Shown here one piece after another: positions 7,577-14,103 of a DNA stretch of 32,227 nucleotides. Under the pieces are notes generated by a model that made no database searches, had not been told where the DNA came from, and saw only the letters and a list, made by a program, of their open reading frames with translations. The first letter of the stretch is position 1. Each line of letters begins with the position of its first letter. The position numbers and the translations under genes were made by a program. Source of the stretch: Desulfosporosinus sp. (GTDB taxonomy: Bacteria > Bacillota > Desulfitobacteriia > Desulfitobacteriales > Desulfitobacteriaceae); NCBI GenBank assembly GCA_031292095.1, contig JARLHU010000027.1, positions 1 to 32,227 on the forward strand, given 5' to 3'.

Positions 7577-8155
7577 ATGTCAGATCGGGTTGTCTTCTTG
7601 GCCCATTGTTTCTTAAATCCTCAAGCCAAAATTCAAGGTTCGCCAGATATTGCCGACCTTAGTGGGGAAATTCTTAAAATACTATCGGAGAACAGGTGTG
7701 GAATTATCCAATTACCCTGTCCTGAGATGCTCCACGGTGGGTTATCCCGCTGGGGTCAAACCAAATACCAGTACGATTCTGTCTTCTTCCGACGACATTG
7801 CGAAAATCTAGCTGAAACCATTGTTGACCAAGCTGAAGAGTATCAACGCCATCAAGTCCGCTTAGGCCCTATTATCGGTGTAGAAGGAAGTCCCTCTTGC
7901 GGGGTAACGCTGACCTGTGATGGTCCTTGGGGTGGCGAACTTTCGGAAAACGATAATTTACTGAACAAAATCCGAGACGTGCAGCTAGTCCAAAGTCGAG
8001 GGGTTTTCATGGAGATCTTACAGTTAAGTTTGGACCGCCGATCTATTACTCTGGATGAGATCGGGATTGTTGAATCTGATCCGGACGAGAGCCTACATAA
8101 GTTACAAAGCTATTTGAGTAAAGCAAAATTACAGGGGGAAAAGAAGTATGAATAA
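7577..8155 (+). CDS. TudS/DUF523-related putative desulfidase
   Basis: A 192-aa protein with the three spaced cysteines of the DUF523/TudS fold: C11 in FLAHCFLN, C48 in LPCPEM and C108 in GVEGSPSCG. In TudS, three cysteines bind a [4Fe-4S] cluster whose free iron removes sulfur from thiouracil. It resembles the family I remember as CD3072 TudS-related (Clostridioides difficile), found with an ECF transporter, and here the ECF genes follow with an 8-bp overlap. The ATG at 7577 follows AAAGGGGGTGAAT; a TATAAT lies at 7539-7544 with no convincing -35. The likely role is removing sulfur from a substrate imported by the downstream transporter; substrate unknown. Confidence 0.75.
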   Translation: MSDRVVFLAHCFLNPQAKIQGSPDIADLSGEILKILSENRCGIIQLPCPEMLHGGLSRWGQTKYQYDSVFFRRHCENLAETIVDQAEEYQRHQVRLGPIIGVEGSPSCGVTLTCDGPWGGELSENDNLLNKIRDVQLVQSRGVFMEILQLSLDRRSITLDEIGIVESDPDESLHKLQSYLSKAKLQGEKKYE

Positions 8156-8714
8156 GAAACTTGCCTTAACCATGGTATCCACAGGTATTGTTATTAACAT
8201 CATAGGTGGGCTAGTGGCTACAACCTTGAAGATTCCCATTTTCTTAGATAGTATTGGCACGATGTTAGCGGCAGTAACTCTGGGCCCTTGGCTAGGTGCT
8301 TTAACTGGGTTACTAAGTAACGTTTTTCAAGGACTGGCGACTGATCCTGTCTCCATCCCATTTGCTTTAGTTAATGCTGTGATCGGATTAGTGGTTGGAT
8401 TTTTGGCAAAGAAACGGGGATTTACAGACTATATTACGCCCTTATTGGCAGGCATTATTTTAGCTTTCGTGGCTCCAATCATTGGTACTCCTATCGCGGT
8501 TTACTTGTTTGGGGGGGTTACTGGAGGCGGAGTGGACATACTCTATTCAATTTTATTGAAATCAGGAAACGAAATTTTCGCCAGTGCCTTTCTGGCGCGT
8601 GTACCTGCTAATCTAGTGGATAAACTTTTAAGTGCCTATTTGGTCATGGCGATTATTCGTAAATTACCGCAAAATATGAAGGGGATCAGTAAGGGACCTA
8701 ATGTGGCCGGTTAA
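8148..8714 (+). CDS. ECF transporter S component (substrate-binding membrane subunit)
   Basis: A 188-aa hydrophobic protein with five to six membrane segments. The N-terminal part is typical of ECF S components: IPIFLDSIGTMLAAVTLGPW, then LTGLLSNVFQGL and FALVNAVIGLVVGFLAKK. It resembles the CD3073-type S component named for C. difficile (from memory). The ATG overlaps the desulfidase gene by 8 bp and its end overlaps ecfT by 14 bp, so the unit is dedicated: S, T and both ATPase domains are encoded together (group I ECF). The binding pocket residues cannot be assigned by eye. Co-encoding with a desulfidase suggests a sulfur-bearing ligand such as a thionated base or vitamin-like compound; this is inference. 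Confidence 0.8.
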   Translation: MNKKLALTMVSTGIVINIIGGLVATTLKIPIFLDSIGTMLAAVTLGPWLGALTGLLSNVFQGLATDPVSIPFALVNAVIGLVVGFLAKKRGFTDYITPLLAGIILAFVAPIIGTPIAVYLFGGVTGGGVDILYSILLKSGNEIFASAFLARVPANLVDKLLSAYLVMAIIRKLPQNMKGISKGPNVAG

Positions 8715-9414
8715 ACAGAAACTACGCAACATCAACATAGGAGCGCAAGCGATTTTAGTATTGCTGGCATTCCTATCTATATTGTTTTTGCATACATGGT
8801 TGGCCTTATCAATTTTCACCCTAGTATCACTGTTGATAGCAGTCTACCTCGGTCTTTTGATCTCCTTACTTAAGCGCTTATCACCTATAGTTTATCTAGG
8901 AAGCGTTATCATCTTACTCCATACCCTAGTGAATCCCCACAATCGGCACTTTATACTCTTTTTTGGACTTGAAGGTTTTAACTATGGGCTAATTACGGCC
9001 TTGCGTCTGTTGGATATTGTGACGGTGACTCAAATCTTTATGCTTGTTAACCCCTTGAGAAATATAATATCTGCCTTAAGTTGGATACATCCTGACCTTG
9101 GCATTGTCCTGGGACTTGTCCTTTCGATTTTGCCGGTAATTCGTCAACAAATGGAAGTCACCTTAAACGTCCAGCTAGCAAGGGGATTGAGGATAGGAAA
9201 ATATCCTTGGCAACGAATAAAGGCTTACCTTGCAGTGATGATACCCATCGTCATTAAATCGCTAATTAGAGCCCAAATAATGGCACAACTTCTTCATGTG
9301 CGTGGATACAATTCCAATCGAGAAAAAAGGAAAATCTACTGGAATCATACTGACAGATTAGTCATAGCTGGAGGCCTCTGTTTATTGTTAATCAGCATAG
9401 TATACGGTAAGTAA
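8701..9414 (+). CDS. ecfT: ECF transporter transmembrane coupling protein EcfT
   Basis: A 237-aa CbiQ/EcfT-family membrane protein. Several hydrophobic segments flank the cytoplasmic coupling helices, and both coupling motifs can be seen: ARG in NVQLARGLRIG and VRG in LLHVRGYN, the short X-R-G motifs that dock into the grooves of the two ATPase domains. The ATG overlaps the S component by 14 bp. The next ATPase gene starts 67 bp downstream with a TTG, a looser join than the others. It links substrate-loaded S protein toppling to ATP hydrolysis at the inner membrane. Confidence 0.85.
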   Translation: MWPVKQKLRNINIGAQAILVLLAFLSILFLHTWLALSIFTLVSLLIAVYLGLLISLLKRLSPIVYLGSVIILLHTLVNPHNRHFILFFGLEGFNYGLITALRLLDIVTVTQIFMLVNPLRNIISALSWIHPDLGIVLGLVLSILPVIRQQMEVTLNVQLARGLRIGKYPWQRIKAYLAVMIPIVIKSLIRAQIMAQLLHVRGYNSNREKRKIYWNHTDRLVIAGGLCLLLISIVYGK

Positions 9415-9481
9415 GAGCGTCTACTTGTTATACGGCCTAAGCATGAGTCATTCTAAGCGCGTAAGAAAAAAGGTGTGCAAG

Positions 9482-10921
9482 TTGGCTAGTATCACGATAA
9501 GAAATCTCAGTTTCACCTATGACGGAGTGGCTATTCCGGCCCTAAAAACGATTAATTTCAGTGCCGCTCCAGGACAAATAATCTTAATTAGTGGAAATAA
9601 TGGAAGTGGCAAGTCTACTTTGTTAGCCTGTTTAGCAGGAATAATACCTGAACTAACGTCAGGCAAACTAGAGGGCCAAATCTTCTTCGGCGGCGATGAC
9701 CCTGACACGAAATTTCGAGAAGATGCTACAACCCTAGGAGTTGTATTACAGGATTCTGACGTTTATCTATTGGAAGAAGTTTATGAGGAATTAGCCTTTC
9801 CCTTACAAAATTCCGGAACAAATGGACCGGATTTAGACAAACGTATCCAAGAAGTTGCCTCAAGCCTAGGGCTAAGCCGTTTACTGCAACGCAAAATAAG
9901 GTCTCTTTCTGGTGGAGAAAGACAAAAGGTAGCTATTGGAGCGGCGTTAATATGTGACGCTCCGATTCTCCTCCTTGATGAACCTGTTGAGCAGTTAGAT
10001 CCTTTGTCTGCCTACAATCTATTCCACACATTAAGGGAACTTGCTAAAAACGGTAAAATAATACTAATGTGTATGCACAACCCGATTACTGCAGCCCCTT
10101 GGGCCGATAGAATATTATGCTTTCGTAACGGGGAACTATTTGAAGAAAACCTGAAGTTTCCTGAGGTCACGCCAGCTCAATTTAATCATTCAAAAGCTTG
10201 GACATTTCCAACACTCCTAAATCAAGAGAATTCAACGTTGACCGAAAAAGTCGAACACGCTGTACTTGAGGTACGGAACCTCACCTATCGTTATGATAAG
10301 CAAAGCGGCATAGAAAATATAACCCTAAAGGTTAAGCCACAAGAAATCCTGGCTCTCACTGGCCCGAACGGCTCAGGTAAGTCTACCTTAGTTAAACACT
10401 TTGTTGGACTACTGCGGCCGCAGGCGGGAAAGGTCTTCGTCGATGGCGTCGATACAGAAAAGGTTCCCACTTGGGAACTGGCTAAGCAAGTTGGAATTTT
10501 GTTTCAAAATCCAGACGACCAGATCTTTAACGCCACTGTCCTGGAAGAAATAGCTTGGAGCCTTGTTGCTCGCGGTGTACCAAAACGTGAAGCTTTAACA
10601 GAGGCCCGAAAGCTAGCCGCAGATTTTGAACTCAAAAGTATGTTGGATAAACATCCCCATGATCTTAACCGCTCCTTACGACAATTAGTAGCACTAATAT
10701 CCGTTCTGATCACTAAACCGAAAATGCTCATCCTCGATGAACCAACAAAAATGATGGATTTCGAACTTCTAAAAAAAGTTATGACGTGTTTAAAAAATTA
10801 CCGCGACCAAGGTGGAACTATTCTAATAGTAACCCATGATATGATGTTGGCTAAAAATTATTCTGATAGAGTGGCATTCTTAGATAGCGGACGTTTGGCT
10901 GGAATCGGCGTTTACATTTGA
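9482..10921 (+). CDS. ecfA: Fused double ATPase of an ECF transporter (EcfA-EcfA')
   Basis: A 479-aa protein with two ABC ATPase domains. Domain 1 has Walker A GNNGSGKST (38-46), Q-loop Q90, signature LSGGE (142-146), Walker B LLLDEP and H-loop H199. Domain 2 has Walker A GPNGSGKST (294-302), Q342, Walker B MLILDEP and VTHD, but its signature is degenerate, LNRSL (395-399) instead of LSGGQ. One composite ATP site, made of Walker A 1 and signature 2, may thus be weak or non-hydrolytic. The TTG at 9482 follows AAAGGTG at good spacing and gives the usual start MASITIRNLSFTYDG; an in-frame ATG at 9443 lacks a ribosome binding site. It completes the S-T-A operon. Confidence 0.85.
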   Translation: MASITIRNLSFTYDGVAIPALKTINFSAAPGQIILISGNNGSGKSTLLACLAGIIPELTSGKLEGQIFFGGDDPDTKFREDATTLGVVLQDSDVYLLEEVYEELAFPLQNSGTNGPDLDKRIQEVASSLGLSRLLQRKIRSLSGGERQKVAIGAALICDAPILLLDEPVEQLDPLSAYNLFHTLRELAKNGKIILMCMHNPITAAPWADRILCFRNGELFEENLKFPEVTPAQFNHSKAWTFPTLLNQENSTLTEKVEHAVLEVRNLTYRYDKQSGIENITLKVKPQEILALTGPNGSGKSTLVKHFVGLLRPQAGKVFVDGVDTEKVPTWELAKQVGILFQNPDDQIFNATVLEEIAWSLVARGVPKREALTEARKLAADFELKSMLDKHPHDLNRSLRQLVALISVLITKPKMLILDEPTKMMDFELLKKVMTCLKNYRDQGGTILIVTHDMMLAKNYSDRVAFLDSGRLAGIGVYI

Positions 10922-10981
10922 CAAATAAAGCTAAATGTTCGTAATCATATATCTGTAATAAAAATAAGGGGGGGGAACATA

Positions 10982-11452
10982 ATGGAAAGAGAAAAAATCA
11001 TTGCCGATGTAAGAAAAAAGGCCGGAGGGTGTTTCCAAAGAGGTGAGTTGTATTGTTCCGAAGCTGTGATTCATACCCTTAACGAATTTCTTGGTTGGCC
11101 CTTTGATCGTGCAATTGTCCGTTTGGCCGCCGGTTTCCCGGTCGGAATCGGTCGGTCTGGGTGTGTTTGTGGAGCGATCAGTGGTGGCGTGATGGCATTA
11201 GGGATGGTTTACGGCAGGGATCCCGGCAATCCAATGAACAGTAGAATGTTTCCTGTTGCGGCTGAACTTCATGACCATATTAAAAAATCATATAAGAGTA
11301 CTTGTTGCCGGGTGATTACTAAAGATTTGGTCTTTGACTCTCCTGAACGAAAAGCTCATTGTGTAAAAATTACCGGGGAAGTTGCGGCTTGGGTAGCAGA
11401 AAAATTACTCGATGATGAAGCGTTTGAAGAAATTCAACCCGTCGAACTATAG
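10982..11452 (+). CDS. C_GCAxxG_C_C family protein
   Basis: A 156-aa redox-type protein with the spaced cysteines of the C_GCAxxG_C_C family: C25 in ELYCSEAV, C61/C63 in GRSGCVCGAISGGV, the pair C108/C109 and C127 in KAHCVKI. Members are common in strict anaerobes and are thought to bind a cofactor or iron-sulfur centre; the role is not established. The ATG at 10982 follows an unusually G-rich ribosome binding site (eight G residues). It begins 60 bp after the ECF ATPase, so read-through from that operon is possible, but a separate promoter cannot be excluded. Confidence 0.8.
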   Translation: MEREKIIADVRKKAGGCFQRGELYCSEAVIHTLNEFLGWPFDRAIVRLAAGFPVGIGRSGCVCGAISGGVMALGMVYGRDPGNPMNSRMFPVAAELHDHIKKSYKSTCCRVITKDLVFDSPERKAHCVKITGEVAAWVAEKLLDDEAFEEIQPVEL

Positions 11453-11463
11453 AGTCAGGTCCC

Positions 11464-11487
11464 GTTCGATCCCTGGGCGGCGCACCA
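11464..11487 (+). other. tRNA 3'-end-like fragment ending in CCA
   Basis: GTTCGATCCCTGG followed by GCGGCGCACCA reads like a tRNA T-loop (TTCGATC), 3' T-stem strand, 7-nt acceptor strand, discriminator A and encoded CCA. The 5' side does not complete a tRNA: upstream is the 3' end of the C_GCAxxG_C_C gene, and the T-stem partner is displaced (CAGG lies 5 nt too far upstream). It could be a leftover attachment site of an element that targeted a tRNA, or chance. Confidence 0.3.
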
Positions 11488-11595
11488 AAGAAACACTACT
11501 CCCGCAAGCGATTGAGGTCTTCATTTCAATTTCACCCCCAATTGTAGTCAGCGGTCAAAATCCACTGAGAGCATCTTGCTATAAGGGGAAATGTG

Positions 11596-11613
11596 TATTA
11601 TATTAATATAATA
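11596..11613 (+). promoter_or_regulatory. 18-bp AT palindrome at the promoter of the HesB-like gene
   Basis: TATTATATTAATATAATA is a perfect palindrome lying 28 nt upstream of the start codon. TTGCTA about 17-18 nt before the TATATT inside it makes a sigma-A-like pair, so the palindrome would cover the -10 region and could be an operator. A pure A/T palindrome can arise by chance in such DNA. Confidence 0.3.
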
Positions 11614-11640
11614 TCCGTAAAAAAAGGAGTGACTAATGAG

Positions 11641-11988
11641 ATGGTTAAAATCACACAATTTGCTGCCCAAAAAATTAAAGAAGTGTTAAAAGAACAAAAT
11701 AAAGAAAATGCACTTCTTCGTCTCTATCTTGTAGGTACGGGCTGTAGTGGGCCAAGTTTTGGCATGGCTCTCGAGGAGACGAAAACAGAAGATGATATTA
11801 TCGATGAGGAATATGGTGTTTCGGTGGTCATAGATATTAAACTGTCTAATTATTTAGAGGGAGCCACTGTCGACTATGTTGAGACAAATCTTGGCGGGGG
11901 TTTTGAAATACGTAGGGCAAATCCTGATAGTGGTGGAGCCTGTGGCGATGGTTGTTGCGGGGGTTGCGGAAGTAGTGGTAGCTGCTAA
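11641..11988 (+). CDS. HesB/IscA-type Fe-S biogenesis protein with cysteine-rich tail
   Basis: A 115-aa A-type iron-sulfur carrier-like protein: the N-terminus VKITQFAAQKIKEVLKEQ and C35 in GTGCSGPSFG match the IscA fold. The C-terminus replaces the usual CGCG by a Gly/Ser/Cys tail holding five cysteines (C101, C105, C106, C109, C115; GDGCCGGCGSSGSC). Such tails occur in HesB-like proteins of sulfate reducers and metal reducers. The ATG at 11641 follows AAAAAAGGAG at 11 nt; the reading upstream has no better start. No iscS/iscU genes adjoin; the next gene is a rubredoxin. The likely role is holding or delivering an Fe-S cluster or metal, with the tail adding ligands. Confidence 0.8.
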   Translation: MVKITQFAAQKIKEVLKEQNKENALLRLYLVGTGCSGPSFGMALEETKTEDDIIDEEYGVSVVIDIKLSNYLEGATVDYVETNLGGGFEIRRANPDSGGACGDGCCGGCGSSGSC

Positions 11989-12004
11989 TTAGGTAAGAGA
12001 AAGA

Positions 12005-12028
12005 GAGCTCGACTGCGGGCTCTTTTTT
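12005..12028 (+). terminator. Rho-independent terminator after the HesB-like gene
   Basis: GAGCTCG (12005-12011) pairs with CGGGCTC (12016-12022), one T-G wobble, loop ACTG, followed directly by six T residues. It separates the HesB-like gene from the rubredoxin gene. Confidence 0.8.
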
Positions 12029-12093
12029 CCTTATTAGGTAATTGGAATTTCTATTACTTAGTGATAAAATTAAATAAGGAGGTGAGCATAAAG

Positions 12094-12270
12094 ATGAGCG
12101 AAGAAAGTAAAATGTGGCAATGCCAGACCCCAAATTGTGGCTATATTTATAACTCGGAAAAAGGCTGTAAAAAAAGTAAAATACCCAAGGATGTTCCTTT
12201 TGAGGAGTTACCGGATACTTGGAGATGCCCATTATGTGGAGCCAGTAAAGAAATGTTTAAACCCGTGTAA
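12094..12270 (+). CDS. Rubredoxin with C-x4-C first knuckle
   Basis: A 58-aa one-domain rubredoxin, a small cytoplasmic one-electron carrier with an Fe(Cys)4 site. Ligands are C10 and C15 in WQCQTPNCGYIY and C45 and C48 in RCPLCG. The first pair is spaced C-x4-C instead of the usual C-x2-C, an uncommon form also recalled for a second Desulfovibrio rubredoxin, and it should shift potential or partner choice. The GDxxxGIxPGT loop is altered to GCKKSKIPKDV, which adds an extra C25. The ATG at 12094 follows AAGGAGGTGAG. It stands as its own unit between two terminators. Partners in this organism could include oxygen- or peroxide-reducing proteins, but none is adjacent. Confidence 0.85.
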   Translation: MSEESKMWQCQTPNCGYIYNSEKGCKKSKIPKDVPFEELPDTWRCPLCGASKEMFKPV

Positions 12271-12297
12271 GGCTTTTCCATGATATTTCGGCGGCAG

Positions 12298-12330
12298 AAG
12301 GTACTCGTTATTACAACGAGTACCTTTTTT
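12298..12330 (+). terminator. Strong terminator after rubredoxin
   Basis: A perfect stem AAGGTACTCGTT (12298-12309) / AACGAGTACCTT (12315-12326) with loop ATTAC and a six-T run whose first two bases also pair. It abuts the first MITE copy, whose TTA duplication uses the last two T residues of the run. Confidence 0.9.
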
Positions 12331-12492
12331 AGGCATATGAAAGGAAATAACGAGTCAAAGATGCCAAGGATATTTTGCGTCAGACAAGGAGGTATGTTCC
12401 CCTCATAGCGGGGCTATTAGGGGAACATACCGACGCAGTATGACACAAAATAGACTGGCAGATTGACTGGTTATTTCCTTGAATGTGCCTTA
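12329..12492. mobile_element. MITE-like hairpin element, copy 1 (158 bp plus TTA duplications)
   Basis: The element runs 12332-12489, from GGCATATGAAAG to CTTGAATGTGCC, flanked on both sides by TTA (12329-12331 and 12490-12492). The two halves form a long imperfect inverted repeat: outer arms AAGGAAATAAC / GTTATTTCCTT, then TATTTTG / CAAAATA, then a perfect inner stem GGTATGTTCCCCT / AGGGGAACATACC around a 15-nt loop. It encodes no protein. Copy 2 at 18189 differs at only 12 of 158 positions by eye; copy 3 at 29627 is an internal deletion. It lies between the convergent rubredoxin and amidohydrolase genes and abuts the latter's stop codon, so it may act as that gene's 3' hairpin. Confidence 0.8.
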
Positions 12493-14067
12493 TTATAAGT
12501 TCCTGCCATACATTGATAATAACTGCCCTGAATACACTTCTTTTAACATCCCATCATCGAGGGCTACTTTGCCATTTACAATCGTATACTTAACCCCACT
12601 GGCCATAGTTGAGGAGTTTTTATAATTAATTTCTTCGTTTGAGGGATAGGAATAATGACCCATATCAATAACGGTTATATCTGCTGCCTTCCCTTTGGCA
12701 AGCATACCCCTATCACTTAATCTGAATTGCTCTGCTGGTAGGGAAGTGAGCCTTCTGATAATCTCTTCTAATCTCACACCCTTTTGCCGACATAAATCGA
12801 AAAATATCGGAAAGGCACCCTTTCTAAATAACTCATACCAGTCAAGAGGGTCGTCTATCTCCCCGAATACCCTATCTGACCCAACCATGACAAGTGGATG
12901 ATGTGCTATATTATTCGCATAAGGTATTCCGGGGAAATCCCGTCTAATGAGTCCACCTTGACAGAAGGTTAGGTTGGGATTGTCACTTTCTAATAGATTG
13001 AGGAATAGTTGATCGACATCCAGTTTCCGTTCTTGAGCAATTTCTTTTAAGGTTCGATTTTCCATTTGAGGATCATCCGTATTAATGACCAGGAGGTGAT
13101 CTTTAAATCTAATTTTCTTTAAGATTCTTCGTTTTCCCTCAGGAGTCTTTAAGGCCTCTGATGTTAATCCTATAAACTGAAGTAGCCGATCCTTTCTCTT
13201 AAAGTGACCGCTGGTCTTGGGGATAGTATCGACTGCTATCTCCACTCCCCTTTCTCGAGCAGTCAGTATCTCATCGAAAGCCTCAGGAATAGTCGGCGTT
13301 AGATGGGAAATCTGAACTCTTATGCCTGACGCTTCACCAATTCTTATGGCCTCGTTAACGGCTTCCGTGATACCAAGGTGGGTTCTAAGATGGGATGTAT
13401 AGATGCCGTCATATTTTTTGGTGATCTCAGCTAACTTGATTATTTCAGCGGTATCGGCATATTTGCTAGGAGCATAAGCTAAGCCTGTGGAGATCCCTAA
13501 GGCTCCCTGTTCCATGCCCTCTTCAATCAAATAGCTCATTTTCCGTACCTCTTCAACGGTCGGTTGGCTGTTTTTGGCATCGCCCATAAGACTCCATCGC
13601 AACGTCCCATGTCCTAGAAGAAATCCCATGTTTAGGTTGGTTCCTTTGTTTTTGATAATGTCAATATAACCCGAGAAATTAGCCCAGGCAGGCACGAGTC
13701 GTTGATTTCTTTCTTTTGCCTCAACGGATATGAGTCCCTTTTGCGCCATATAAGCATAGATATTATCGGAAGAATAGGGAGTTATGGAGTGTCCACAGTT
13801 TCCATTAACCGTAGTAGTAACCCCCTGGCGTAAGAATCCCTCAAACTTACCACTCGTTAAAACGGCAAGTTCGGCATGGACATGGGGGTCAATAAAACCC
13901 GGGCTCACGGTTAACCCTGAAGCATTGATGACTCTCGCTGCTTCGCATTCAATTTTGGTGGCAACTTCGATGATCTTTCCTTCGTTTACAGCAAGATCAC
14001 CGTAGAAGCCAGGGTTCCCTGTGCCATCGATGATGAAACCATTTTTAATTAAAAGATCAACGTTCAT
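12493..14067 (-). CDS. N-acyl-D-amino-acid deacylase-type amidohydrolase
   Basis: A 524-aa zinc amidohydrolase of the D-aminoacylase/dihydroorotase-like group, which removes acyl groups from N-acyl-D-amino acids. Visible are the beta-strand start VDLLIKNGFIIDGTG, metal site H62-x-H64 in GFIDPHVHAEL, metal-bridging C91 in NGNCGHS, then GHGTLR, SHLR, QISHLT and GSDRV (probable catalytic Asp), and the closing composite domain GKAADITVID. The motif after HxH is A-E instead of the usual D-D. Length is close to the usual 480-530. The ATG at 14067 follows GGCGGGGAAAC. It lies 36 bp downstream of the sensor kinase in the same direction, so the two-component pair may be co-transcribed with it. Substrate preference within N-acyl-D-amino acids is open. 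Confidence 0.8.
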   Translation of the reverse strand: MNVDLLIKNGFIIDGTGNPGFYGDLAVNEGKIIEVATKIECEAARVINASGLTVSPGFIDPHVHAELAVLTSGKFEGFLRQGVTTTVNGNCGHSITPYSSDNIYAYMAQKGLISVEAKERNQRLVPAWANFSGYIDIIKNKGTNLNMGFLLGHGTLRWSLMGDAKNSQPTVEEVRKMSYLIEEGMEQGALGISTGLAYAPSKYADTAEIIKLAEITKKYDGIYTSHLRTHLGITEAVNEAIRIGEASGIRVQISHLTPTIPEAFDEILTARERGVEIAVDTIPKTSGHFKRKDRLLQFIGLTSEALKTPEGKRRILKKIRFKDHLLVINTDDPQMENRTLKEIAQERKLDVDQLFLNLLESDNPNLTFCQGGLIRRDFPGIPYANNIAHHPLVMVGSDRVFGEIDDPLDWYELFRKGAFPIFFDLCRQKGVRLEEIIRRLTSLPAEQFRLSDRGMLAKGKAADITVIDMGHYSYPSNEEINYKNSSTMASGVKYTIVNGKVALDDGMLKEVYSGQLLSMYGRNL

Positions 14068-14103
14068 GAGTTGTTTCCCCGCCTTTTCAAGATCTTTTAT
14101 ATT

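Noticed and set aside
11412..11606. 64-codon frame overlapping the end of the C_GCAxxG_C_C gene
   Set aside because: It has no ribosome binding site, no family resemblance, and runs through the tRNA-like fragment and promoter region of the next gene.
11846..12232. Long minus-strand frame opposite the HesB-like and rubredoxin genes
   Set aside because: It is a shadow of two well-supported genes and crosses the terminator between them.
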